Shown here piece by piece: positions 12,789 to 23,399 of a stretch of DNA of 64,000 bases. The notes below the pieces were generated by a model that saw nothing but the letters and a program-made list of their open reading frames with translations, searched no databases and was not told where the DNA came from. Positions within the stretch are counted from its first letter, which is position 1; the number at the start of each line of letters is the position of its first letter. The DNA is from Argyresthia goedartella (taxonomy: Eukaryota; Arthropoda; Insecta; Lepidoptera; Argyresthiidae), in contig OX463813.1 in assembly GCA_949825045.1 (NCBI GenBank), positions 28,378,001 through 28,442,000 on the forward strand, in the 5' to 3' direction. A program made the position numbers and the translations under genes.

Positions 12789-13345
12789 TCTTGAAACTCT
12801 GTGTCTAAGAGATAACGACATATCCACACAGAGCTACTGAAATTAACTAATCACAAGTAACAGGTAGGGGATTAACAAACTAGTTTACTTTGAGTGACTT
12901 CCTATGTTATCAAATGGGACAACGCAATCGTTGAGGACTCGTCTGTGATTCGGTCAGTACCTATATTCCATGTCAGGATTGATGGCCGGAGGGGAAAGAG
13001 GAAATCGCGGAGGGGGTGACGTCCCGCACACCAGCAAAGGCCGTGAGCTGTCGCTTAAAGCGACTGTGAATTGAAATTGGAAGGAATCGGGATCCAAAAA
13101 TCCAAAATCAAACTATACAAGTGCGTGCGGGTTTTCTCTACATTAGCCGCTGAACCCTAAATGACTCACTAAATTCAGATAAGGTTTGAAAATTCAAGTG
13201 ACATCCTTCTCACGTTTTAAAGGCCTGAAATTGCACTTAAGTTATATCGTCTGCTAGATAGTACAGCCTTGCAAACGACCTATGTATTAGACCTGATTTC
13301 CAATTTTGTTTATAGGAATATTCTATGGCATTATGCTTTCTTGTA

Positions 13346-13430
13346 GAGCTCTGTGGTCTAATGGGTTTTACGCTTGCTTTTCTTACAGGAGATGCAGGTT
13401 CGATTCCTGACCATGTACCAGTGAGATAAT
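13346..13430 (+). mobile_element. tRNA-derived SINE head
   Basis: It contains an RNA polymerase III A box (tggtctaatgg) and B box (ggttcgattcc) in tRNA spacing. The same head occurs at 43786 with a longer body. This copy seems to retain only the tRNA-like part. Confidence 0.7.
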
Positions 13431-13544
13431 TAATTTATCTTAAGTACATTTACGTACGGTCTAACGGTGATCGAAAACATCGAAAGGAAACCTTCATTAC
13501 TCCATAGCTGCGGCGGTGGGCTAGCCCCTTGTCACGCAAAATGT

Positions 13545-13625
13545 AGTATTGAATAACTGGCTAAAAGGGGGCACAATTGTGCCGCTGCCACCCCGTATTT
13601 GAAAAGGCGTGACGCTATATCATGT
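13545..13625 (+). repeat. Dispersed repeat piece shared with 32775-32845
   Basis: Both places share actggctaaa, then a gggcac-a-ttgtgcc-like hairpin and ggaaaaggcgt-type sequence. Family unknown. Confidence 0.45.
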
Positions 13626-14580
13626 TATGCTATATTTTTCTTCAATTTAGTTTTTTTGACAACATTCTATCTTATCTATGCCTTTTTAAACGCTCCATAT
13701 AATCCTTAGTTATGGTTTTGCTAGCCCCTTGGGATGAAAAACGTCAAATTCAAAAATCATGTTTGAACCATCGACTATTGGAATTGACCAGAGGTTTTCA
13801 GAGAAATGGAAAAACCAAAAGAAGGGTCTTAGACTCGTCTCTCTCTCAAAAAGTTTATTGTGCGTCCAACTAAACCCAAAAAGTCAATACTGTGCGTCTA
13901 CTGGACGATGTGTTAACCTGATAACTGAACTCTTCCCTGTGTATTCTATCACCCCTCACCATCGCACCACTACACGGCTTGGACCCGGATTACAGTTGCC
14001 CACTACCGTCTCCGAGCCTCACGAAGCTGCCCGCCTACCCATCTAGTGGACTGCTCCAATCACAACGACACCCAGGGATCAGTCTCTAGATTTTTGTGTA
14101 TATAGTTAGGTAGGTAGGTTAGCTTTAGTATAAAGTAGGAAAACTTGTCTAAATGAAAACGGATGGTTAGAATTTAGTATCGTTTGGCAAGAGGAGGGGG
14201 TGGGGGGTTAGGGGAGGGAAAGGGAGAAGTCCCCTGACACCACTCCCATGAAAAGGTAATGCACCGTTCTTGAGAAAAATAACTTTATAACCTAATTTTT
14301 GAGGTAAGGTTTACATAATTTTCGCTACTAAAGTGACCTTTTTGAAGTAAAACTTCTTAACGCACGCTTGACTTGGGGAGTTAGCTGGCGAATGCGTGAC
14401 GAGCTGACGAGAGCGTTACGAAAAGTATGATTGGGCGAGGCGAACGAGAGGTGCGCGCGCATATTTCTTTCTCTCTTCCTCTCATAGCCAGACACAGTGC
14501 AGGAGATATATTTTTGAAGCATTAGAGCTAAAGAAGTTTAACTTCAGTTGTGTGGTCTAAAGCACACTCTTTTTTTCGAA

Positions 14581-14766
14581 TTAATATTTCGAAATCGCCT
14601 TAGCTCCAGCTACTACGGGGTTGCAGAGATGCCCCTGCACTGCGGTGCACTCACGCTTTCCTCCGCAGCCTCGGCAGACGGAGCGGCCGAGGCTGGTTGG
14701 CAGCCGGCCAGCCTCGGCCGCTCCGCAGTAGTGCGCGGTCCCCTGCGCCCCTCCGTGCCTCCGGCT
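14581..14766 (-). CDS. Candidate terminal exon of the sidestep-like gene
   Basis: This is a speculative exon. On the minus strand an acceptor (tttttaag) at 14767 opens a frame of 61 codons to TAA 14581. Its phase is compatible with the end of the exon at 18027. The sequence is GC-rich like the other exons and unlike the surrounding DNA. The predicted peptide is rich in Gly, Arg and Cys and I do not recognise it. A perfect 18-bp-arm palindrome (14679-14725) lies inside. A GC-rich stretch of this length can stay open by chance. Confidence 0.22.
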   Translation of the reverse strand, partial: SRRHGGAQGTAHYCGAAEAGRLPTSLGRSVCRGCGGKRECTAVQGHLCNPVVAGAKAISKY

Positions 14767-15338
14767 CTTAAAAACACTCTAGAGTCTAGCCACAAGACTG
14801 CCTAAAGAGTGAGGTACCCTGATTCGGGTTTCCTATTCCAAAACAAAACGCAACAAAAACATTCACGAAACTCGGGAAGAAACGGAATGAACGAAATCGA
14901 ATGATCATGAATGATGATGACACATGCATGTCACATAACGCAAATGGGGAATCTTTTTTTTACGTTCCGAATCATCGATTTTGCGTGACATTTTAGACCA
15001 CTGACTGTTTAACTCCACCATTTTAGTCTTCAATTGCCCATTTGTACGTTTTGTTATCGCTTTTTATCTGATTTGAGGTTAGAAACTATTTTGATTAATA
15101 ACTCGATGAATATGCATTACCTTGTAATAAAAGTGGTAGCGTTATAATTAGGGGGCCAGACCCTACCAGATTTAATCCCTTTTACCCCCCACCTCCTGCC
15201 AAATGATTCTAAATCCTACCCAAACCAACTCATTCTAATTTCTTTCTTTTATTTCTTTTAGGACCTACTCTCTATATTACTTTCTTTAGGCTTCCGTCAC
15301 GGGGGGTTATTCACCCCAACCCTTCGTAACGTGATATG

Positions 15339-15738
15339 TTTCAGCTTTAAATTTCCTTCGCCGTTAATTTGGCTGTAATGCGCAACTGTCAACTGCCACG
15401 AAGAAAATGGGAAAACGCAATATCCGGTTGCCAGCTTCTCATTACGATTCCCCGCTTCCATGAATAAGGTAGGAGGTATGTAGTTTACCTACAACCTTGT
15501 ACAACACGAAATACGTAAGCTAGTGGTTCCGTAAAAATAGTAGATCTCGCTTCAATAAAAAAAAAATACGTCCATATATAACGCTACAGAAAACTTCCTC
15601 CCCTTTTTCCCGCTTCGCTTCCCCCCTTTTGTTTTTTTTATATTCCCTTTAACTTTTGGGTAATACATTTTTCAAAAGCTAGCAACACCTGTTTCGTTGC
15701 TACCAACTTAACGGCGAAGTGAAATTAAAGCTGAAACG
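15339..15738. mobile_element. MITE-like element, about 400 bp
   Basis: The left end gtttcagctttaaatttcc and the right end (reverse complement gtttcagctttaatttcac) form imperfect inverted repeats of about 35 bp that extend into cgccgttaa. The interior has no reading frame of note. Confidence 0.55.
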
Positions 15739-16654
15739 AACTCTACTAGTGATTTCCATAGTAGACATTTAGGAGAAGATAAATCAAAAACTAAAAAACA
15801 ATTTAGTATAATTTACTTTTTTACAATTATTACTTTTAAAACTTACCAACTATTTTATAAAAACAGTCATCTTAAACTAAAGCCTGTGTCACACAGAAAC
15901 CATTTATTCACTTTTACGCTCTATAATTTTAATCAGTCCTTTCAGTACGTAGTTATTATTCACACTCAAAAGTTAAAAAACACTATCACACTCGTTTTTT
16001 GTCCACTTAATGCCAACATTAAAAAAAACTGATAACATTTCTTCTGGCTACCAAAGTTCGGTGTAACCTGCTCAATAAGTCGGCGGGACGACTCGAGTTA
16101 CGCATCATATCATAAGTCTGAGAATCCCAGAGTTTGATTAACCAGGCATAACGTGCGCACAATACACAGTGAAAACACATTTTTAACGTCAAATAACTTT
16201 GGTTCTTCAAAAGTTTCTGCAATATGTAATACATTTCTGCTGACCTTAAAATAAATGAACACGATATAACTAATGTTAGGCCAGAAGTATTTAAGGAGTT
16301 GCGACGTTTCGCTTCCTACCCAAGGGCATGGTCCGATTCCGTTATTGCGGCTTATTCCTAGTCTACGGTGGTAGTCAGGTATCGTTATGGACTGACGTCG
16401 TTTCGCTCCGCCATTGATGGCTCACATTCACGTGGCCTGTTGGTTGTTGGACGTCCTCGGCTCGTTTGATTCGGGGTTCGGACGTGAGAGGTTCAGGTTC
16501 GAACCCCCGTGTTGTTTAGACATTGATGATCCTGCAAAAATATGTATAAATCAGAAAACTACTAAAACGGACCATCTTGGAATATAAAGTAACATTTGAA
16601 TGATAAAAGTTCAGCCGCCTTTAGTAATCGTTGAGTATACTGATAATAACATCG
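15739..16654. other. Intronic or intergenic DNA without a recognised gene
   Basis: Nothing coding is supported. A ggttcgaaccc motif at about 16497 resembles a polymerase III B box, but no matching A box or tRNA fold was found. Confidence 0.35.
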
Positions 16655-16830
16655 GTCAGGTGTGAGTCAGGCTCGCACACGAAGGGTTCCACAACGGCCA
16701 ATAAATCGCAAAAACGAACGTCTCTTGCATGGGGAAAATGGATGTAGTTCCTTGTTTAATGCTATTATTTGCAGCTGTTATATAGCGGCAACAGGAATAC
16801 ATATTCTGTGAAAATTTCAGGAATACATAT
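16655..16830 (-). repeat. Fragment of the agggttccgtac dispersed repeat
   Basis: It shares the gcgagtc/cgcacacgaagggttcc end and the tagcggcaacag core with the fuller copies at 29010-29416 and 62948-63366. Near 16795-16835 a segment of about 24 bp (aggaatacatattctgtga) is duplicated in tandem. Confidence 0.65.
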
Positions 16831-17297
16831 TCTGTGAGAAACAGCGAATTGCTATCAGAAAAAATTATTACTTTATAAGATTCGAAAGTTATTGCTGTAG
16901 ATATTTTTAAATGTGCTAAGGCAAACCGCACTTCCCATCTTCTTGATAAATCCCTATTACACAGCCTAAACCGGTGGAACTAGAGCTACGGAACTTGGTA
17001 CAGGGGTTCCATATGTAGCGTAGGGTAGCATTTAGAAGGGATTTGGCGAAATTCCCTAAGGGGGGAAAAAGGAGGATTACAGTTTGTATGAAGGTAAAAC
17101 TACTTGACTTATGAAGCTGAAATTTTGCAGTAAATAGTTAATAGGTGTGAGACGGTCAATTAACATTTTTATTTTATTTTTACCCCAATAAGGGGGGGGG
17201 GGAGGCAATGGGGAGGTGAATTTGCATAATAAAAAAACATTGACCTATGAATCAGAAATTTGGCAGTAAGGTCTCACATCTATTCAAAGTTCACAGC
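16831..17297. other. No gene seen
   Basis: Low-complexity AT-rich sequence with a run of ten Gs near 17195. No reading frame or repeat family is recognised. Confidence 0.4.
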
Positions 17298-18008
17298 TCA
17301 AATGTATTTATTACTGTAGATATTTAAATATACTTAGCAAAAGTAATTGTTGCCTCTTCTCTACACTGGACCATTGTGGGAGAAGGAGGGCGAAAGATCT
17401 CCCACAGGTTGATTTTTAGATATCTTTAAAACATTGGTTGTGCTTAACTAATTCACAAATATTACAATATTAATTATTATAATTAATAAGCAGGAATAAA
17501 TAATTACAAATAGTTAAACAACATGTTTTGTGTTGAGTTAGATTAACGCCATACAGTCCCGATTATAAAATCCCTTTGTTGCCAAAGTCATTTAAAATTA
17601 TAAATGTTTTTAAATTGCTCAAATGGCAACTTCAAAATCCCCACAGGTACGAGTATCTTGTTGTAGTACAGCATACACTGACCCTTGGAAAGATTGCTAA
17701 CTTTTGCGAGTCTAAGCCGGGGCGCAACTAGACTGTGATTATTTCTAAGGTTAACATTACAGCTATCGCTAAATTTGGAAAATATTGAAAAGTTCTTGCG
17801 CACAAACATATTTTCGAAAATAAATAGATTAGCTACAGTTAGTATGTCAATTTCTTTAAAAAGTTCTCTTCGGATATTGATCGAATAGCTCTTTTCTGTA
17901 GTAAAAAAATTGTTTGAATATCCGCTGCATTTCCCTAGAACAAGATACCATAGGACATGACACTATGAAACTAACTAAAAACAACTAGCCTAGATGTAGC
18001 CACATCCG
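17298..18008 (-). mobile_element. LINE 3' end, antisense to + strand, next to an exon
   Basis: The minus strand encodes the C-terminal reverse-transcriptase region of the LINE family of 6174-7160, beginning at the equivalent of DVATSRLVYFSYFHS, followed by the family 3' UTR. Frames are broken. It lies in the same orientation as the sidestep gene and begins about 19 bases downstream of the splice donor of the exon at 18027-18138. Confidence 0.85.
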
Positions 18009-18026
18009 CGTTGCGTCTAAACTCAC

Positions 18027-18138
18027 CGCTCCCCCTATCACCGTGCAGTGTGGGCAGCGTGCCGCCCCTCCCCGCGCCCCCCCCCCCCGGCTATAGTAGA
18101 CGGCGCCGCCTCCCGCGTCCACCCGCAGTGGCGGCGGA
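18027..18138 (-). CDS. Sidestep-like cytoplasmic exon (proline/glycine-rich)
   Basis: The acceptor is gtgtcgcag and the donor gtgagt. It is 112 nt, entering in phase 2 and leaving in phase 0, consistent with the preceding exon. The peptide starts SPPPLRVDAGGGAVYYSRGG and contains ARCPHC. It is low-complexity, so homology alone does not prove it; phase continuity and a consensus donor support it. A LINE fragment starts about 19 bases past the donor. If the donor is not used, the frame reads to a TAG in that LINE sequence. Confidence 0.5.
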
Positions 18139-18140
18139 CT

Positions 18141-18480
18141 GCGACACCTGTCAACAGTTATGACGCCGGTCAAAACGTTTACCACTTGCCACATGACACG
18201 TGTTAAAAGCAATGCTACCTGTCGCGTATGAAACCTACGGTAACTGTCACAAGTTACACCCGTCATGATTATTAGACCTGTCAAAAGCTATGAAAGCTGT
18301 CAAAATATTTGATATGACTCCTATAAAGTTAGGAGACCGGTGAAAAGTTATATGAGGCCTATGACAGCTGTTAAGATATGAGACCTGTCATGTCAAGTTA
18401 TGAGACCTGACAGCGAAAAATAAACAGCTTCAAAAGATACAACTTTAAAACATGTCATAACATCCAGCTGTCAAACCAAC
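18141..18480. repeat. Degenerate minisatellite with a 19-20 bp unit
   Basis: Repeated units resemble gacctgtcaaaagttatga, with many substitutions and some missing units. A cleaner array of a related unit is at 32985-33082. The array lies in the intron directly upstream (minus sense) of the exon at 18027-18138. Confidence 0.6.
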
Positions 18481-18670
18481 AGTAGGATTTAGAATTGAAA
18501 TGCGTCTCATTGAGTTTCCAATAACACCTGACAACCAACAGGTACACCCGAAGCGGGGGAGGGGGGGGGGGAGCGGCGCGTGGGAACAAGAGAGAGAGAC
18601 GCATACATGGGCGAGAGAGAGATGGTGGCCTCGCACAGGCAACGAGAAACCATGCGATATCTGTACTCAC

Positions 18671-18804
18671 CTCGGATCATGTCGTGGGTTCTGCGTGTCC
18701 CAGCCCTGCCGGTCTGGATGGGTCACTTGCGTCAGATTGTGTCGCGGGTTACTGTACAATGAGCTCGAATACAGCTCTGGCGGCATCATTTGTTCTGCTG
18801 GTAG
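18671..18804 (-). CDS. Sidestep-like cytoplasmic exon
   Basis: The 134-nt exon has acceptor ttttctgtag and donor gtgagt. It enters in phase 0 from the exon at 20861 and leaves in phase 2. The peptide begins LPAEQMMPPELYSSSLYSNP and is polar, as expected for a cytoplasmic tail. The PPELYS segment resembles tail motifs of Side proteins as I remember them. Confidence 0.68.
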
Positions 18805-18978
18805 CTACAGAAAATACGTAAGGATCATTTATAAAGGCACAAACATCGCCTGTGGCCCCACACTAGGATATTCTGTGTCGTGGGAACAGCGGCGTCACAC
18901 ACATGTAAACATCCAATACCTGGGCATGTTTTTTCTTCCTCCCTAGCCGGGATTCGAGCCTTAAATCGCAACGCCACA

Positions 18979-19306
18979 GAGGTCGTCAACGCCGAGACGT
19001 AAACCGTATGACGTGCACCAGAAACCATGACGTCACAAACAAAGGTAGGTACAGAGGGGCCCAGGAGGAGCCAAACTTTGCGCGACCTGGGGGGTGACCA
19101 CAACCTTTTTGCTCAAAACAAGAACAATAAATAACATGGTAAACATTTCCATTCAAATATGTCATAATGGGCCTTATTTACCTTATACCTTTGGTTCCAG
19201 ACGCTCACTGTAATATTGCGGATCAGCCTAAGACGTTGTGGTGTTTGTGACGTCATGGTTTCTGGTTCACGTCACACGCTTTACGCCTCGGCGTTGACAA
19301 CCTCTC
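18979..19306. repeat. Large inverted repeat with ~62-bp arms
   Basis: 18979-19040 and 19243-19306 are near-exact reverse complements (about nine in ten bases by eye), sharing aaccatgacgtcacaaac and caacgccgag. The loop of about 200 bp has no gene. It resembles a foldback MITE. A ggctcgaatccc-like B box lies just outside the left arm on the minus strand. Confidence 0.6.
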
Positions 19307-19524
19307 TCTCGCATAAGGTAAGGTGAAGTGAGAGAGGTGACAGCTCGCTCAGAGTCAAAGAAACTTGGCGCGAACTGTACATAACAAACAAGACCCGCGG
19401 ACTTTCCAACAGATGTAGTTGTTCCTGCAGTAGTGTTTCTTTGCGAGAGTGAATGATATATCGACCCATAATTTCTCAATTAGACATGGACGGAAAGCTC
19501 CAAACCCACAAATAGTCAAATCAA

Positions 19525-20645
19525 TAATTAAATGTCTTTACAGTAATGTAGATATTTACATATACTAAGCAAACGCAGTTTTTTGCCTCTTCTCTACATT
19601 GGACCACTGTGGGAGAAGTAGGGCGTAGCAACACCCACAGATTTATTTTTAGATCTCTTTTAAAAATTGGTCGTGAGTAACTAATACAAATATTACAATA
19701 TTAATTATTATACTTGATAAGCAGGGATAAACCATTTCAAAATTACTAATAGCAAGGTCTGTATAGAGCCAGATTAACCCGTCATTTAAGTAATATTACA
19801 TTATATTTTCTAAAATAAATTGACTAGCTAGTAGTAAGTCAATATCTTTAAAAATATCTCTTCTTTAAAACGAACAGACTCCTTAGTCTGTTCGTTTTAA
19901 ATTATAAAATAGACTAGTTAGTATGTCAATATCTTTAAAAAGATCTCTTCCTTAAAATGAACAGACTCCTTAGTCTGTTCGTTTTAAATTATAAAATGCT
20001 CGAATAGCTCTTTTCTGTAAAATAAAAATAGTTAGAATATCCGCTGCTTTCCCCCACAACAAGATACCATAGGACGTGGCACTTGGAAATTAACTAAAAT
20101 ATACTAGCCTGTAGCCACATCCGTGTTTTGTCTGATGTTCCCAACAGCGTAAGCCGCAGAACTTAATTTACCAGCTAATTTATCTATGTGAGGTACCCAC
20201 TGCAATTTGGTATCAATGGTTATTCCAAGTAACTTCGTATCACTTACTTAAATTTGGAAGTGAGAATTGGATACACTTTGTTTTACCAGCTTTTAACAAT
20301 AAATGATTAACTGTGTACCAATTCAAGGTTTTAACCTTGAATTGGTACAATTGGTGGTTTTTTTATTGGTGGTTTTTTTGATTATGTTAATGGTCTAAAG
20401 ACCATTAACATAATCAAAACCTTCTTTTTGTCTTTAAATTTTGAAGACCAGTGAAGTATCATCAGCAAACAACACAATGTCAGTCAATTTCTCCACCATG
20501 AAAGGCGAATCGTTAATATATACTAGGATCTTTACATCTGATCCAACAGATTTAACGCCGTTGACTTCTGTCTTTAGAATTATATTGCTTAAGTATGATC
20601 TTAGTAGATCGAACGCTTTATTTTTAACTCCGTCATGATTTATTA
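19525..20645 (-). mobile_element. Jockey/CR1-like LINE fragment with foldback insertions
   Basis: Minus-strand reverse-transcriptase remnants are in order: VYINDSP and LFADDTSLVFKI (about 20540-20440), NHLLLKAGKTKC (about 20310-20270), the FSYFHS region and the family 3' UTR ending near 19525. The usual GVPQGS motif before YIND is missing. Four palindromes interrupt it (19864-19901, 19952-19987, 20314-20349, 20376-20419), the first two inside a tandem duplication of about 87 bp. It lies in a sidestep intron. Confidence 0.85.
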
Positions 20646-20860
20646 GTAGTAATACTACAAGCCAAAGTGTGGTTAGACAAAACGCTACTCAAACCCAAGC
20701 GCCCAACCTCTTTGATAAGTGCAAAAAAACCGACACGGCTGCGGATCGGTGGCAAGCACAAACTTCCGCAAAGCGCACTGTTTACAAGTTATATGCTTTG
20801 AGTTTGAACGATATTGTCAGTTTAAAGTGCTACAATATAATAAAAACAAACCATACTCAC

Positions 20861-21101
20861 CAGCCCGCTAGTATTCAAGGGCAGAGCGTTTTTATACTTG
20901 AGCCAATTTTCGTCAACGTCGTCATACGGTGGCCGCGGAAGATGGCAGTCAGTGCCAACGTTGGATAAGTGAGCGAACGCTGACGGCGGCCGCGGGAACT
21001 GGCAGTCGGTGCCAACGTTGGAAAGGTGCGCCAATGTTGGCGGCGGTGCCACACTCTGTGGAGTCGGCAGGATGTTGGACGGTTGGTATGAGGGACGCAT
21101 C
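20861..21101 (-). CDS. Sidestep-like cytoplasmic exon with internal repeat
   Basis: The 241-nt exon has acceptor attgtttcag and donor gtgagt. It enters in phase 2 and exits in phase 0, joining its neighbours without a break. The peptide opens MRPSYQPSNILPTPQ and contains two consecutive copies of a unit AHLSNVGTDC followed by a Phe/Leu-Pro-Arg-Pro-Pro tail, then DDVDENWLKYKNAL. The repeat (about 19 residues each) may be a duplicated docking site; no function is known to me. Confidence 0.8.
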
Positions 21102-21717
21102 CTGAAACAATAATGACTTCAGACTCGAGTTCCAGGTTGAAAACAATGAAAATAGACCCTCAGACATCAAGACGACTATAAATTGCGAAGATTTGGCTGC
21201 GGCTATGGATTACTGAATGAGCATTAGAAACACCACTACCACTCTCAATTAAATTAGTCAAAATTGCTTTTCTGCACGAGTAAACTTAATTTAAGTAGTA
21301 ATTAGTGATTAAATAATGTGTAGATAAGAAACAGCTGTGCAAACATACAAGCTTTGGAAAAAACAAGACCGATTGTACCGGCCGATTGAACTGTCAAAAT
21401 CAGTTCAAATAGCAACGACGTAAACGGGGGAAGTATCGTTTTATTTCTGTATTTATATCAATAATCTCACCCGTAACAAACTAAACAAACCTTCATATAA
21501 GTGAAACACTTGCCGTACACTCACTCAGGTACCGTTTTGTCTCTCTTTACTTGGCAAAAGCGGAAGCAAAGTTGAAGACGCAACATTCTGCCACATTCAA
21601 CAAAAACACACACTTAACACCTTCATTGTGCAATAAACTCCCTAGTGTTCGCTAGTATTCCACCCGGTCATACACTGACACCTATTCGCGGTTTTTTTTC
21701 AGGCGAAAAAGAGTACA

Positions 21718-23171
21718 ATGCTGACACGAAGCAAGATGAGCACACGCGATGTGGAGTTGAAGCTGAAAGCGACCTTGCTGGAGCTCAAGAAGAGCCAAGA
21801 GCTTTGTGAAATACTTCTACGAGAGCGAGATGAGTGTGAAGAGGAGATAGATAAGCAAATTAAGAAAAATTCGGGGCTAAAAGAAGAGCTCAGTGAGTTG
21901 GACATCCAATGCCAGGATCTCAGTGAGATCAACTACAACACCAAGTCGACTCATTTTACAAGTGTCATGATGTCCACCACGTAGCATTGCAACACATAAA
22001 ATCACTTGAACAACAGCTTGCAGAGGCACACCACGAGCTTCAAGTTTTCAGCGAGCGGGAGGAACAGCGAGACAGTGCTACAACCAGGGCCTTATATAAT
22101 GAGGTCATGAGCCAAACTGGCATACCAACTATTGACCTAACAGCTTGTGATCTCACGTGTGATAGTCCTAATAGATCGCAATCAGTAACCACTATGAGCT
22201 GTAGTAAAAATAAATTAAAGAAATATGTTAAATTGAATATTTATATAAAAAAAACACAAAAACTAGCTAATAGAAATAAAATATTTTGTAAAAATGTAAA
22301 TTGTAGCAAGGAACGTGTCGAATTAATTAACGAAATCGATGATTGTAGATTATGTTTGGAAAAAACTACAGAAAAGTACGAATGTGACACACGGCGACTC
22401 CAGTCAGATATGCATATTTTAAACTCATCATTACAAAGTATTACACGTAAATATTAGTCAGCACAATACGAAATTAAGGAACATGTGTCGGCTATGAATA
22501 GTTTGTTGGAGACGTGTAAGTATAATTATGACACTTTCATATCTTTGACCGACAATCACATCTGTGATTGTAAACAAGCTCCAGCGGACTGTTCCGTGCC
22601 GACCGTGTGTCCCGCCGAGCAGCCGGCCGAACAGCTGATACTGACCCAGGCGCCGCCGTCAGTCGACTTGAGTACTAATCGTGTTATCAATAACGCCTCC
22701 TTCTCTCGGACAAAGGATAGGTATATAATGTACAACGATGAACTTGGAAAAAATATGGGTTTACAACTTAGTCAGCGCGTGGGCCAGGCAATATTAAATA
22801 ACTGTATGCCTGGCGCCACATATTCACAAATATTAAACAAAGTGTTGTCATCGCAGTTTTTAGAACCAACCACCCTAATTATTTTAATTGGTAGAAGGGA
22901 AAATGTATCTAAAAAACTAATTACTAAATACTTTTCCAAATTAAATTCTTTACAAAATGTAGATAGAATAATTTTGTTTGCGTTTCCCTTCAGCCAATCT
23001 TTGTCACAACATGAAAATCATATAAGACATGATTATAATACATTTATACACACATTGACATGTCGTCATACTGAAAAATTTCATTTCATAGACACCAATA
23101 TTTGTATTGGAAAATATTTTTATTTGACTAAGGATAGGTATTACCTATCTAGGTTTTATACAAACAGATAG
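21718..23171 (+). pseudogene. LINE ORF1 with frameshift and stop
   Basis: ORF1 products bind element RNA. The frame starts MLTRSKMSTRDVELKLKATL and is strongly helical with heptad-like Leu/Glu/Lys patterning to about residue 80. A one-base frameshift near 21920 moves it to the frame that runs from about 21927, with a TAG at 22455-22457 and continuation to 23173. The middle is rich in Lys/Asn and has scattered Cys residues (CKNVNC, CRLCLE). The last 150 residues contain TTLIILIGRRENV and HENHIRHDYNTFI, which might be a degenerate esterase-like domain of the kind known in CR1 ORF1 proteins; that is a weak guess. Confidence 0.65.
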
Positions 23172-23399
23172 CACAGTCACTATCTTATTTTATTTTGAAC
23201 TCAGTCAAGTTTTTGACTAATGAAACGCCTGCTTCTATTGAGCAGTGTATTAATAATGACATGTACTCCTTGGAATCTGTTCCAAGCTCTTTAAATTAAC
23301 CCATAGGACAACAGAGAGTAACTCTGGCAGTAATATTAATATTTGTATAAATATACCTTCATCTCGCCCATTAAATCAAGTTACTAGTAATGAAAAATG

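Larger units (their letters stand above)
10734..13069. repeat. Perfect 24-bp inverted repeat pair 2.3 kb apart
   Basis: Positions 10734-10757 read tcacagtcgctttaagcgac plus agct; 13046-13069 is its exact reverse complement, and similarity continues for some bases outside. The repeats could be the ends of a DNA transposon or two copies of a small element in opposite orientation. No transposase is seen between them; the interval holds a LINE fragment and a MITE. Confidence 0.5.

Noticed and set aside
14548..14805. 85-codon plus-strand frame in the GC-rich island
   Set aside because: Its content is explained by the palindrome and high GC; alanine/proline-rich without a domain.
16420..16515. Possible tRNA gene or SINE with ggttcgaaccc
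   Set aside because: Only the B box is convincing; no A box at the right distance and no cloverleaf could be drawn.
18541..18600. Proline-rich minus-strand stretch PPPLRV as an alternative copy of the 18027-18138 exon
   Set aside because: The resemblance to PPPLRV is confined to a C-rich low-complexity run; no clear acceptor in phase.
18500..18946. 148-codon plus-strand frame
   Set aside because: It runs antisense across a supported sidestep exon and through a G-rich low-complexity stretch; no domain.
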